Origin: Leifsonia aquatica
Lineage (GTDB): Bacteria; Actinomycetota; Actinomycetes; Actinomycetales; Microbacteriaceae
Assembly: GCF_014190775.1 (NCBI RefSeq)
Contig: NZ_JACHVP010000002.1
Coordinates: 372,001-436,000 of the forward strand
Reading direction: 5' to 3'
Length of the DNA: 64,000 bases
Shown: positions 47,820 to 56,702 of the stretch, one piece after another
Numbering within the stretch: position 1 is the first letter of the stretch
How the letters are laid out: each line of letters opens with the position of its first letter
Translations under genes and position numbers: made by a program
The notes under the pieces: generated by a model
Seen by the model: the letters and a program-made list of their open reading frames with translations, nothing else
What the model was told of the DNA's origin: nothing
Database searches by the model: none

Positions 47820-48578
47820 CTAGGCGATGCCGCCACCGTCCACGACGAGGGCGGAGCCCGTGACGTACGACGACTCGTCGCTCGCGAGCCACACGACGGC
47901 GGCCGCGATCTCGGTCGGCTCGCCCATGCGGCCCAGCGGCCGATCGGCGGCATCGGCGAGGAAGGCGCCCGCCTCCTGGCCGAGCTGGCGGGCCTCGTCG
48001 CGCAGCATCCCGGTGTTCACGTCGCCCGGGTTGACGGAGTTGACGCGGATGCCCTGCGGGCCGTGGTCGATCGCGAGGGCGCGGGTCATGTTGACGACGG
48101 CGCCCTTGGAGGCGCAGTACGAGATGGCCTGGCCGCCGCCCTTGAGCCCCCAGCCGCTGCCGGTGTTGATGATCGAGCCCTTGCCCTTCGCCGCCATGAC
48201 CGGGACGACGTGCTTGCACATGAGGAAGATGCCGCGCACGTTGACGCCGAACACGCGGTCCCACTCCTCGACGGTGGTCTCGACGGCGGTGGTGCGGCGG
48301 ATGATGCCCGCGTTGTTGAAGGCGATGTCGAGACCGCCGAACGCGTCGACGGCGGTGGCGACCGCGCGCTCGACGTCGGCCTCGGCCGAGACGTCGGCCG
48401 CGATGGCGACGGCCTCCCCGCCTGCGGCGCGGATCTCGGCGGCGACGGCCTCCGCGGCGTCCTGCTGCAGGTCGACGACCGCGACGCGGGCGCCTTCCGC
48501 GGCGAGGGCGAGGGAGGTGGCGCGGCCGATGCCGCCCGCTCCTCCGGTGACGATGGCGGACTTGCCGGCTAGACGCAT
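47820..48578 (-). CDS. Short-chain dehydrogenase/reductase
   Basis: A 252-residue NAD(P)-dependent classical SDR. The cofactor motif is TGGAGGIG (residues 11-18), with D36 after strand 2 suggesting NAD; NNAG is at 88-91; the catalytic residues are S141, Y154 and K158 (YCASK). The PG motif (NPGDVNTGML) follows. It is the last of five overlapping genes with GH42, gcvPA-like, gcvPB-like and an NAD-kinase-like gene: its ATG (AAGGAG upstream) lies 10 bases inside the kinase gene. It may oxidise a sugar or hydroxy-acid intermediate of the pathway. Confidence 0.93.
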   Translation of the reverse strand: MRLAGKSAIVTGGAGGIGRATSLALAAEGARVAVVDLQQDAAEAVAAEIRAAGGEAVAIAADVSAEADVERAVATAVDAFGGLDIAFNNAGIIRRTTAVETTVEEWDRVFGVNVRGIFLMCKHVVPVMAAKGKGSIINTGSGWGLKGGGQAISYCASKGAVVNMTRALAIDHGPQGIRVNSVNPGDVNTGMLRDEARQLGQEAGAFLADAADRPLGRMGEPTEIAAAVVWLASDESSYVTGSALVVDGGGIA

Positions 48579-49717
48579 TCGGGATCTCCTTCGATGGGGG
48601 CCGCTGTGGCGGCACTGACAGGGTAGATGCTCGCCGTGGCGGGTCCGGTGACCACCGTGAGGTGGCCGGCCAGCCGTGCGTCGAGCGCGGGGTCGCCGGT
48701 GTCGACCAGCAGGGGCCGGCCGGCGAGGTCGATGAGTTTCTGCTCGGTGGCGACCACGAGCAGGGGACGCGGCCCGAGCGCCGCGACGACGCGCGGCGAG
48801 AGCTGCTGGTTGCCGCGGCCGAGCACGAAGCCCTGGCCGCCGATGACGGTGACGACGGCCTGCGCAGGGCGTCCGTCGATCGCCGCCAGTGCCTGGTCGG
48901 CTGTGACGTCGCCGGCGACCAGGCGGCCGTCCTCGACGACGTCGACGCCGAGCGGGGTGGTGTCGAGGCCGAGTACCCGGCCGAGCTCGGCCGTGGTGCC
49001 GCCCGGGCCGAGCAGGTAGCGCACACCGGGGAGCATGCGGGCTGCGGCCCCGGTGGCGGCACGGTGCACGGCCTCCCGCTCGCTCGCGGGGGTGGCGGCC
49101 TTGCGCGCCTGGGTGCGGCCGGGAGCGGACGGGACGGGCACGAGGGCGAACAGCCGCGGGTCCGGGCGGCCCGCGCGCATGCGCTCCTCGTCGAGGTCCA
49201 GCACCTCGGCCTCCATCGTCGGCAGCGCGCCGTCGGTCCAGGAGGCCGCGAGCGCTCCGGCGGCGGCCGGGGCGACCGCGAAGCACCCCGAGTACATCTT
49301 CACGCCGGCCGGGATGCCGAGCACCGGGACGCCCGACGGGAGGCCGCGCGCGACATCCCGGGCCGTGCCGTCGCCGCCCGCGAAGAGCACGAGCGTCGCC
49401 CCCGCGCCGTGCAGGGCGGCAGCGGCGCGCGCCGTGTCGTCGGGCGACGTGGAGGTGGAGGGAGAGCTGTAGACGACCCGCGCGACGAGCCCCGCCTCCC
49501 GCACCGCGTCCTCGCCCATCGCCCCCGCCGCCGTGAGCACCTCGGCTCCGGGATGCGCGGCCGCGAGCACGCGCAGCGCCTCCACGGCCCGCGACGACCC
49601 CCGCGGACGGCCGCCGCGGCGCAGCGCCTCCCGCTGCACCGCGGCGCCATCGCTTCCGGCCAGACCCGCGGGCCCGCCGATCCCCGCGAGCGGGTTCACG
49701 ACGAGCCCGACGCTCAT
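48569..49717 (-). CDS. ATP-NAD-kinase / AcoX-family protein
   Basis: A 382-residue protein of the ATP-NAD kinase superfamily, AcoX-like branch. It has the signature GGDGT (G114-T118) and the following PAGVKMYSG (about 137-143) where NAD kinases bind nucleotide. The C-terminal half (about 220-370) differs from housekeeping NadK, which is typical of AcoX-like proteins of unknown activity. ATG 49717 overlaps the gcvPB-like stop by 4 bases, and it overlaps the SDR start by 10 bases. The substrate may be a pathway metabolite or NAD. Confidence 0.82.
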   Translation of the reverse strand: MSVGLVVNPLAGIGGPAGLAGSDGAAVQREALRRGGRPRGSSRAVEALRVLAAAHPGAEVLTAAGAMGEDAVREAGLVARVVYSSPSTSTSPDDTARAAAALHGAGATLVLFAGGDGTARDVARGLPSGVPVLGIPAGVKMYSGCFAVAPAAAGALAASWTDGALPTMEAEVLDLDEERMRAGRPDPRLFALVPVPSAPGRTQARKAATPASEREAVHRAATGAAARMLPGVRYLLGPGGTTAELGRVLGLDTTPLGVDVVEDGRLVAGDVTADQALAAIDGRPAQAVVTVIGGQGFVLGRGNQQLSPRVVAALGPRPLLVVATEQKLIDLAGRPLLVDTGDPALDARLAGHLTVVTGPATASIYPVSAATAAPIEGDPECV

Positions 49718-51354
49718 GCGGCGGCGCCCTCCGAGACGGGAGCCTCGACCGAGGCCGCGCCGGCCGTCGCACCCACGCCCGCAGCCGCGCCCGCACCGAA
49801 GTACTTGCGCTGGTATGCGCGCCAGGTGACCGCCCACCGCTCCGGGTCGTCCAGGTCGTCGTGGTGGGTGTGGTGCACGGTCTGGTTGTGCGGGGCGGTG
49901 CGCACGACGTCGGGCGTCTCGCGCGCCTCCCGCGCCACCTCGGCGAGCACCGCGGCGTACTCGTCCAGCTCGGCCATCGAGTACGACTCGGTCGGCTCGA
50001 GGGTGAACGGCTGCGGCACGACGTACGGGTGGTGGCTGGTCCAGTAGTGCATGCCGAAGTCGGCGGCGCGGATGCCGATCTCCTCCGAGCTGATCCCGGT
50101 CTCCTCGAACAGCTCCTGCCACGAGTAGCGCACCTGCTCGATGCGGCGGCGGCCGGTCGCGTAGGGCGCGCTCGCGCCGGGGATCTCCAGGATGCGCTTC
50201 ATCAGGTAGTTGTTGTTGAGCACGGCGGTCTCGGCGACCGCGCGCAGCCCGGGGGCGCCGAGCGCGCGGATCCACGCGTAGGTGCGCACGATGTTCGGGA
50301 TGACGCCGTAGAAGGGCGCGACCGACCCGATCGACTGCGGCCGATCGCCGTCGAGCACGTACCGGTCGCCGACCTTCTCGACCACCGGTCCGGGCAGGAA
50401 CGGCACCAGCGCCTCCGACACCGCGTTGGCGCCTGAGCCCGGGCCGCCGCAGCCGTGCGGGGTGCCGAACGTCTTGTGCAGGTTGAAGTGGCACACGTCG
50501 AAGCCGGCGTCGCGGGCGCGGGTGATGCCGAGGATGCCGTTGGCGTTCGCCTGGTCGTACGACGCGAGCGCGCCGACCGAGTGCGCCAGGTCGACCCACT
50601 CGCGGATGCGGGGGTTGTAGATGCCCGTGTCCTCGGGGTTGGTGACCATGATGGCGGCCGTGCGGGGCGAGATGGCCGCGCGTAGGGCCTCCACGTCGGG
50701 GTAGCCGTCCGCGTCGGGGAAGATCGTGATGACCTTGTAGCCCGCCATCTTCGCAGCGGCCGCGTTGGAGGGGTGGGAGAAGATCGTGGTGATCACCTCG
50801 TCCCGCTGCTCTCCTTCGCCGCGGGAGGCGTGGTACGCGCGGATCATGGAGATGTTGGCCCAGATCGCCTCGGAGCCGCCGCTGGTCTGCAGCGACACGC
50901 GGCTCATCCCGGAGATCTCGGCCAGCATCCGCTCGGTGCGCCAGACGATCTCGAGCACGCCCTGCGCCGACTCCGTGTCCTGGAGGGGGTGCAGGTCGGT
51001 CAGGTCGGGGGTGCGGATGATCGCCTCGTTGACCTTCGGCGCGTACTTCATCGTGCAGGTGCCCTGGCCCACGTCGACGTTGAGGTCGGCGCCGAGGTTC
51101 TCCTGGCTGAGCCGCAGGTAGTGCTTGAGCACGCGCATCTGGCCGATCTCGGGCATCGCGGGCGCGACGGGGCGGCGGAGGGAGGCGGGGAGCGCCGCGA
51201 CCACGTCGCCGACGGCCTCCTGCACCCCCGCTTCCACGCCGGACGGGACCACGCCGCGCTCACCGGCGGCGTGCAGCTCGAAGACGATCGGCTCGTCCCA
51301 GCGCGCCTGGTGGAAGCGGCGCAGGGCGGGCTTGGGGGCGATGGGCAGGCTCAT
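49714..51354 (-). CDS. gcvPB: Glycine dehydrogenase (decarboxylating) subunit 2-like, PLP-dependent
   Basis: A 546-residue PLP enzyme related to GcvPB, the catalytic C-terminal half of the glycine cleavage P protein. The Schiff-base Lys is K294 in FNLHKTFGTPHGCGGPGSG. The neighbour sequence YDQANANGILG differs from the usual YxDGANMNA of true GcvP. The first 60 residues have the family LHAAGERGVVP. The last 40 residues are Ala-rich. True glycine cleavage needs GcvT and GcvH; neither is in this window. It overlaps the gcvPA-like gene and the kinase gene by 4 bases each. Confidence 0.83.
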   Translation of the reverse strand: MSLPIAPKPALRRFHQARWDEPIVFELHAAGERGVVPSGVEAGVQEAVGDVVAALPASLRRPVAPAMPEIGQMRVLKHYLRLSQENLGADLNVDVGQGTCTMKYAPKVNEAIIRTPDLTDLHPLQDTESAQGVLEIVWRTERMLAEISGMSRVSLQTSGGSEAIWANISMIRAYHASRGEGEQRDEVITTIFSHPSNAAAAKMAGYKVITIFPDADGYPDVEALRAAISPRTAAIMVTNPEDTGIYNPRIREWVDLAHSVGALASYDQANANGILGITRARDAGFDVCHFNLHKTFGTPHGCGGPGSGANAVSEALVPFLPGPVVEKVGDRYVLDGDRPQSIGSVAPFYGVIPNIVRTYAWIRALGAPGLRAVAETAVLNNNYLMKRILEIPGASAPYATGRRRIEQVRYSWQELFEETGISSEEIGIRAADFGMHYWTSHHPYVVPQPFTLEPTESYSMAELDEYAAVLAEVAREARETPDVVRTAPHNQTVHHTHHDDLDDPERWAVTWRAYQRKYFGAGAAAGVGATAGAASVEAPVSEGAAA

Positions 51355-52727
51355 CGGTGCGTCTCCTCGAGGGCGGTGCGGACGGCCGCGGTCAGGTCGT
51401 CGATGTCGGTCTGGGTGTTCTGCTCGGTCACGCAGACGAGCAGGCGGGTGTCGTCGAGCGCGAGCCCCGGCTCGAAGCCGCGGGCGCGCAGGGCGGCGAC
51501 GAGCGCCGGTGCGGTGAGGGAGGCCGCGCTCAGGTCCAGCACGAACTCGCGCAGGTGCACGGCTCCGTCGGCGTCGCGCACGCCGGGCAGCGCGGTCAGG
51601 GCGCGGCGGGCGTACGCCGTGCGGGCGAGGAGGGTCTCGCCCAGTTCGGCCATGCCCTGCGGTCCCATCAGGGAGAGGTACACGCCGGCGGCGATGCCCC
51701 AGAGCGCGGCGGCCGTGCCGACCCACTCCTTCCCCTCCTCGCGCAGTGCGAAGGAGGTGCGGTCGTACGCGACGTCGCCGAAGCCGTACTCGCCGGGCAC
51801 GTCGGTAGAGGCCAGGCCGAACAGGCGCGACGGCATCTCCATCACCAGGCGCGGGTCGTCGGCGACGGCGATGAAGCCGGCGTGCGCTCCGCCGTACCAG
51901 GGGTGCAGGCCGAGCGACTGGATGTCGCCGTGCACGATGTCGGCGCCCGCGTCGGCGGGGGAGGCCAGCACGCCGAGCCCGATCGGGTCGGTCCCCGCGA
52001 CGAGCAGGGCTCCCGCGGCGTGCGCGGCGTCGGCCAGCTCGGCGATCGCGGTCTCGAGCGCACCGTGGAAGCTCGGGGTCTCGATCCACACGGCCGCGGT
52101 GTCCGGGCCGATGAGCGCGCGCGTGGCGGCCACGTCGGCGATGCCGTCCGCGGTCGGCACGACGACGAGGTCGGCGATCGGGCGCACGTAGTCGCGCACC
52201 TTGCTGAGCTTGTCGGGGTGGGCGTCGCTGACCAGCAGGATGCCGCGGCGCCCGGTGATGCGGGTCGCCATGGCCAGTGCGGTCGCGGCCGCCTGGTAGC
52301 CGTCGTAGGTGGGCACGTTCACGACGTCGGTGTTCAGCAGCTCGCCCATCAGCGACTGGTACTCGAACAGCGCCTGAAAGCGTCCGTGGTCCTCGTACGG
52401 CTCGCCGGCGTACGCGGTGAGGAACTCGCTGCGGTTGATCACCTCGTCGACGACGGCGGGCACCGCGTGGTTGTACGTGCCGGCGCCGAGGAAGAGGCGG
52501 CCCGGCTCGACCGCGCGGTTGCGGCGCAGCAGGCCGCTCACGTGGCGGGCGAGGTCCTGCTCCGCGATCAGCGGCTCCGGGAGGTCGAGGTCACGACCGA
52601 GCCGCAGGTCGGCCGGGACGTCCGCGTAGAACTCGTCGACGCTCGCCGCGCCGACGGCGTCGAGCATCGCCTGACGCGACGCGGGCGCCGTGTTCGGCAC
52701 GTACGGATGGACGAAGGGGTGGGTCAT
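51351..52727 (-). CDS. gcvPA: Glycine dehydrogenase (decarboxylating) subunit 1-like
   Basis: A 458-residue homologue of GcvPA, the partner of GcvPB. Family segments are VDEFYADVPADLRL, LFLGAGTYNHAVPAVVDEVI, FEYQSLMGELLNTDVVNVPTYDG and PWYGGAHAGFIAV. The stretch after the first motif reads TAYAGEPYEDHGRFQALFEYQ, where true GcvPA has TAYTPYQPE, so residues near the active site differ. ATG 52727 overlaps the GH42 stop by 4 bases. The pair therefore belongs to a sugar-catabolic operon rather than to a gcvT-gcvH locus, and its true substrate may not be glycine. Confidence 0.82.
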   Translation of the reverse strand: MTHPFVHPYVPNTAPASRQAMLDAVGAASVDEFYADVPADLRLGRDLDLPEPLIAEQDLARHVSGLLRRNRAVEPGRLFLGAGTYNHAVPAVVDEVINRSEFLTAYAGEPYEDHGRFQALFEYQSLMGELLNTDVVNVPTYDGYQAAATALAMATRITGRRGILLVSDAHPDKLSKVRDYVRPIADLVVVPTADGIADVAATRALIGPDTAAVWIETPSFHGALETAIAELADAAHAAGALLVAGTDPIGLGVLASPADAGADIVHGDIQSLGLHPWYGGAHAGFIAVADDPRLVMEMPSRLFGLASTDVPGEYGFGDVAYDRTSFALREEGKEWVGTAAALWGIAAGVYLSLMGPQGMAELGETLLARTAYARRALTALPGVRDADGAVHLREFVLDLSAASLTAPALVAALRARGFEPGLALDDTRLLVCVTEQNTQTDIDDLTAAVRTALEETHR

Positions 52728-54772
52728 GCTGGCCTCTCAGTGTTCGCAGGGCGGTTCGCGGGATGCGCGACCACGGCGACGCCGAACGCGTCGAGCGGCA
52801 GTCCGGCCCCGGCGTCGACGCCGGTGAGCAGGTCGGTGCCGCCCGGGATGCGCGGCGCGGTCCGCGCCTCCCGGCCGTGGTTGAGCACGAAGGTGTAGTC
52901 GGTGGCCCCGTCGGTGCGGGTGACGATCTCGAGCGCGGTGTCGGGCTCACGGATGGCGACGCCGGCGGCGGTGAAGACCGCGGACAGCACGGCACGCATC
53001 CCCTGCTCGTCGAGGCCGGCGGCGAGATACCAGGCGGCGCCGGCGCCGTGCGCGCGGCGGGTGAGGGCGGGGAGCGCGGCGAGGTCGCCGTCGGCGAAGC
53101 GCGCCAGCACCTCGGTGCCGTCGGCCGGCTCGATCCACTCGCCCCACACGCGGGTCGAGTGCACGCGGCCGCCGAGCTCGACGGTGCGCTGGCCGCCGTC
53201 GGGCAGCGGCCACCACTCGTCCACCTCGACGCCGAGGAGGTCGCGCAACGGCCCGGGGGCGCCGCCCTCGTGCACCTGCTCACAGTGATCGACGACGCCG
53301 GAGAACGGCCCGACGACGAGCTGGCCGCCGGCCGCGACGAACGCGTCCAGCGCCTCCGCCTGCTCCGCCGTCGCCGCGTAGAGATTGGGGACGAGCAGCA
53401 CGCGGTGGTCGCCGAACGGGCCGGCGGCGCGGGCGACGTCCACCGGCTGCCCGAGGGCGAACGCGGCCGCGTGCCAGGCGCGCGCCTCCGTCAGCCAGTC
53501 CAGGCGCTGCGATGGCATCGACTCGGTCTGCGTGACGCCCCACCAGGAGTCCCAGTCGGCCACGAGCGCGACCTCGGCACGCACGCGGGTGCCGCGCACC
53601 GGCTCCAGCCGCCGCAGCTCGGCGCCGAGCGCCTTCGTCTCGCGCCAGGTGCGGCTGCGCTCGCCGCGGTGGCCGAGCATCGCCGAGTGGAACTTCTCGG
53701 GGCCGAACTTCGCCTGCCGCCACTGGAAGAACATCACGCCGTCCGACCCGTGCGCGACGGCCTGCAGGCTGCCGAGCCGCATCTGGCCGGGCGCCTTGGG
53801 CACGTTGACGTCGCGCCAGCTGACCGCGCTGGGCGCCTGCTCGAGCAGCAGCCAGGGGCGGCCCTCCTTGAGGCTGCGCATCAGCCCGTAGTTGAGCGCG
53901 GCGCCCACGTGGGCGCGGGCGTCCGCGGGGTCGGGATACGCGTCGTCGGTCACGAGGTCCTCCGCGTCGGCGAAGCGCCAGTAGTCGAGCTCGCGGAAGA
54001 GGCTCATGAAGTTGGTGGTGACGGCGATCTCGGGCGTGACCTCCCGCAGCACGTCGACCTCGGACTGGAACAGCTCCAGGAGGGCGTCCGACGAGAACCG
54101 CTCGAAGTCCACGACCTCGGCCGGGTTGATCGGGCCGGTGGCGGTGCGGGGCGGCTCGATCTGGTCGAAGCTCAGGTAGTTCTGGCCCCAGCAGCTCGTG
54201 CCCCAGGCCTCGTTGAGCCCCGCGATGCTGCCGTAGCGCGCCTCCAGCCAGCGGCGGAAGTGCCGCGCCGACTCCGGGCACCAGCACCGCGCCACGTGGT
54301 CGCCGTACTCATTCGAGACGTGCCAGAGCGCGAGCGCGGGATGCTCGCCGTAGCGCTCCGCGAGGGCGCGCGTCAGTCGCAGCGCCGCCTCCCGGAACAC
54401 CGGGGAGCTCGGGCAGTACGACTGCCGCGAGCCGAACTCGAGGCGCACGCCGTCGGCGTTCCAGGGCAGCACCTCGGGGTGCTCGCGCACCAGCCAGGCG
54501 GGCGGTGTCGCGGTCGCCGTGGCGAGGTCGATCTTGATCCCGTGCTCCCAGAGCAGGTCGATCACCCGATCGAGACCCGCGAAGTCCCAGACGCCGGGCT
54601 CCGGCTCCAGCAGCGGCCAGGAGAAGACCGGCAGCGTGACCAGGTTGACCCCGGCCTCCACCATCAGGCGCGCGTCCTCGGCCCAGACCTCTTCCGGCCA
54701 CTGGTCGGGGTTGTAGTCGCCGCCGTAGGCGAGCGCGTCGAGTCGGATGCTCCGGGGCGCGGGGATCGTCAT
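52724..54772 (-). CDS. GH42 beta-galactosidase
   Basis: A 682-residue glycoside hydrolase of family 42, cytoplasmic (no signal). The acid/base is E155 in WHVSNEYGDH and the nucleophile is E311 in WLLLEQAPSAVSW. C120, C163, C165 and a following Cys fit the family zinc site. The beta-galactosidase trimerisation domain (about 385-600) is present. The natural substrate is probably a galactosyl or arabinosyl oligosaccharide imported by the ABC system at 58380-61538. ATG 54772 has AAGGAG upstream. It is the first gene of the five-gene operon and lies downstream of the shared GntR operator. Confidence 0.95.
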   Translation of the reverse strand: MTIPAPRSIRLDALAYGGDYNPDQWPEEVWAEDARLMVEAGVNLVTLPVFSWPLLEPEPGVWDFAGLDRVIDLLWEHGIKIDLATATATPPAWLVREHPEVLPWNADGVRLEFGSRQSYCPSSPVFREAALRLTRALAERYGEHPALALWHVSNEYGDHVARCWCPESARHFRRWLEARYGSIAGLNEAWGTSCWGQNYLSFDQIEPPRTATGPINPAEVVDFERFSSDALLELFQSEVDVLREVTPEIAVTTNFMSLFRELDYWRFADAEDLVTDDAYPDPADARAHVGAALNYGLMRSLKEGRPWLLLEQAPSAVSWRDVNVPKAPGQMRLGSLQAVAHGSDGVMFFQWRQAKFGPEKFHSAMLGHRGERSRTWRETKALGAELRRLEPVRGTRVRAEVALVADWDSWWGVTQTESMPSQRLDWLTEARAWHAAAFALGQPVDVARAAGPFGDHRVLLVPNLYAATAEQAEALDAFVAAGGQLVVGPFSGVVDHCEQVHEGGAPGPLRDLLGVEVDEWWPLPDGGQRTVELGGRVHSTRVWGEWIEPADGTEVLARFADGDLAALPALTRRAHGAGAAWYLAAGLDEQGMRAVLSAVFTAAGVAIREPDTALEIVTRTDGATDYTFVLNHGREARTAPRIPGGTDLLTGVDAGAGLPLDAFGVAVVAHPANRPANTERPA

Positions 54773-54850
54773 CGGTCTCCTTCAACGGTGTCGTGCGGGT
54801 GCGTACGGGGTCCAGGCGGTGCGGCGTGTCTTGTGCCGCCTTCGTGTGGA

Positions 54851-54869
54851 CTGTATTCTGTATACAGTA
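54851..54869. promoter_or_regulatory. GntR operator, copy 1 (GH42 operon / gntR)
   Basis: CTGTATTCTGTATACAGTA occurs here and, identically, at 61576-61594. Its core CTGTATACAG (54858-54867) is a perfect palindrome of the TGTATACA type bound by many GntR/FadR proteins. It lies between the divergent GH42 and gntR genes. Confidence 0.85.
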
Positions 54870-54939
54870 ACGCTAGAGCGATCGCCACGACGGGTCAACC
54901 CCTAAGCTGGCGACCACGAGTCCGGCCGGGAGGGGTCAC

Positions 54940-55599
54940 ATGGCGATCGAACGCAAAAACCTGCGTTCCCAGGTGCGCGAGGAACTCATCGCGCGCATGC
55001 GCGCGGGGGACGTTCGCCCGGGGGAGAGCATCAACGAGGTCCAGCTCGCCGCCGAGCTCGGCGTCAGCCGCACCCCGCTGCGGGAGGCCCTGATCGCCCT
55101 CGAGAGCGAGGGCCAGATCGAGAGCGAGAACGGCAAGGGCTTCCGCTTCGTGCCGCTCAGCGCGCGCGAGTTCGAGGAGCTCTGCCCCATCATCGTGACG
55201 CTCGAGGGGCTCGCCCTCGACCTCTCGCCGATCGACGAGCTCGCCGCCCTCGGCGCCCGCCTCGGCTCCCTGGCCGCCGACTTCTCGGACGACGTCGCCC
55301 AGCACGCCGTCGTCAACCGCAAGGACGACGAGTGGCACAACCTCATGCTGAGCGCCTGCACCAACCACAAGCTGCTGGAGCAGATCGCGCAGGTGCGCAG
55401 CGCCATCCACCGCTACGAGTCCCTGCTCGTCGGCGGCGAGGTGCTCGTCGAGCGCTCCGCCGCCGAGCACGCGATCATCGCCCAGCATCTCGTCGAGCGT
55501 GACGTGCCCGCCGCGAAGGCCGCCCTCGCCGAGAACTGGACCAACGGCATGCGCCGACTGCTCGCCGACGCCGGCATCAAGTGGGAGCGCCTGGGGTAG
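54940..55599 (+). CDS. GntR-family (FadR/FCD) transcriptional regulator
   Basis: A 219-residue repressor. The N-terminal winged helix (about 1-72) has GESINEVQLAAELGVSRTPLREALIALESEG, the GntR signature. The C-terminal helical FCD domain (about 80-210) has the acidic and His residues that bind a metal and ligand (VVNRKDDEWHNLMLSACTNHKLLEQI, SAAEHAIIAQHLVERD). GGGAGGGG precedes ATG 54940. It probably binds the identical operators at 54851 and 61576 and lets go when a sugar acid or related metabolite binds. The TIR gene lies just downstream, 35 bp after its stop. Confidence 0.93.
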   Translation: MAIERKNLRSQVREELIARMRAGDVRPGESINEVQLAAELGVSRTPLREALIALESEGQIESENGKGFRFVPLSAREFEELCPIIVTLEGLALDLSPIDELAALGARLGSLAADFSDDVAQHAVVNRKDDEWHNLMLSACTNHKLLEQIAQVRSAIHRYESLLVGGEVLVERSAAEHAIIAQHLVERDVPAAKAALAENWTNGMRRLLADAGIKWERLG

Positions 55600-55622
55600 G
55601 GCAGCGGCCTCAACGGTGACGC

Positions 55623-55637
55623 TAAGTTGGCCCTATG
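55623..55637 (+). promoter_or_regulatory. Leaderless promoter of the TIR gene
   Basis: TAAGTT (55623-55628), six bases, then ATG (55635). It is the same arrangement as at native genes of the window, so the incoming gene carries or acquired an actinobacterial-type promoter. Confidence 0.5.
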
Positions 55638-56702
55638 GCAGATCATGACTTCGATGTCGCCGTTACGTTCGCAGGCGAGGACAGGGAGTTTGTCCAAGAG
55701 GTTGTGAATCTAGTCAAGTCGGCCGGATACACGGTGTTCTATGACCAAGATTTCGAACACGATTTTTGGGGACACGATCTGACTGAATACTTTCCCGATG
55801 TATACGAGCGTCGGGCCCGCTTCGCGGTGATGTTCATATCGCAGGCCTATGCAGCCAAGCCCTGGACGCGATTGGAGCGCCGAAGTGTGCTGGCTCGCGC
55901 GATGAATGAGGGCTCGCCATATCTGCTTCCGGTGCGCCTCGATTCCACCAAGCTGGACGGAGTCCGGGACTCTATCGGGTATCTCGATGGATGGCGAGAA
56001 ACCCCAGTTGGAATTGCGCGGGCTTTGGAGGCGAAGCTCGGTACGTCAACCGCGAACGACACGAGGTTGTTCAACGGACGGGTACCGCGGACGGCCGCTG
56101 AGGCCTCCATCGTTACCGGTGAGAGGCCGGCGGGCTGGGAGTACCTCTTGTTCTCATACTGTCTTGTCGAAAAGGTCTCGGCGTTGGAATCCCGGTACGA
56201 CGATCACAGATTTGGGTTCGCGCTTCCTACGTCGTCGATTCCAGACGCCGAACTTTTGGGATATGTCCAAGCTCGGAACGCCCGACTTCGAGCCAGCGTC
56301 GCCATGTTCGAAGCTCTCTTGCGAGGCCCTGCGCAGCGAGAAGCGCTGGGTGACCCCGGCGAGCCTGGCGACCCTGAGAGAATCGACGGCCTTTCGAAGC
56401 GCCTGGTCGCCGTTTACGCGGACCTCTTGCAGTGGGCTCTAGAAACGCGGTCGATCGCCTCTCACTCGGACGAAGGCGGAGCGCTACTGGCGGCTCTTGC
56501 TGCCTATGCTGCACAGCCAATTGAAGCGATGCGAACGTTCGTGTTTGAATTCCGAGGGATCATCGACGAGATGAATGCTCGGCTGCTGACAGGCGAGAAT
56601 GTTGTGTTGGAGTTGCCGATCAAGTTTGAGATCGATAGTGCGACCTCTCAACGCTTCGCGAAGGCGTTGAAGGGCTTCGAGCGTCACCTGAGAAGCAAAT
56701 AG
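55635..56702 (+). CDS. TIR-domain protein, horizontally acquired
   Basis: A 355-residue protein. An N-terminal TIR domain (about 5-135) has DVAVTFAGEDREFV, YTVFYDQDF and FISQAYAAKPWTRLERRS, with E81 in the place of the catalytic Glu of NAD-cleaving TIRs. The C-terminal 220 residues are helical and unrecognised, without a membrane segment, and may be a sensor. Base composition is clearly lower in GC than all neighbours and codon use differs (many A/T third positions), which points to transfer. The partner genes of Thoeris (thsA) or other TIR defence systems are absent. Role: possibly phage defence by NAD+ depletion, unproven. It lies between gntR and the glycosidase gene, whose 3' end it appears to have replaced. 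Confidence 0.83.
   Translation: MADHDFDVAVTFAGEDREFVQEVVNLVKSAGYTVFYDQDFEHDFWGHDLTEYFPDVYERRARFAVMFISQAYAAKPWTRLERRSVLARAMNEGSPYLLPVRLDSTKLDGVRDSIGYLDGWRETPVGIARALEAKLGTSTANDTRLFNGRVPRTAAEASIVTGERPAGWEYLLFSYCLVEKVSALESRYDDHRFGFALPTSSIPDAELLGYVQARNARLRASVAMFEALLRGPAQREALGDPGEPGDPERIDGLSKRLVAVYADLLQWALETRSIASHSDEGGALLAALAAYAAQPIEAMRTFVFEFRGIIDEMNARLLTGENVVLELPIKFEIDSATSQRFAKALKGFERHLRSK

Noticed and set aside
54773-54939. A glycine riboswitch before the GcvP-like operon
   Set aside because: I see no paired glycine-aptamer landmarks; the region is short and holds the GntR operator instead.
55635-56702. A Thoeris or other multi-gene TIR defence system
   Set aside because: Only the TIR gene is present; no ThsA-like or other effector gene lies next to it.
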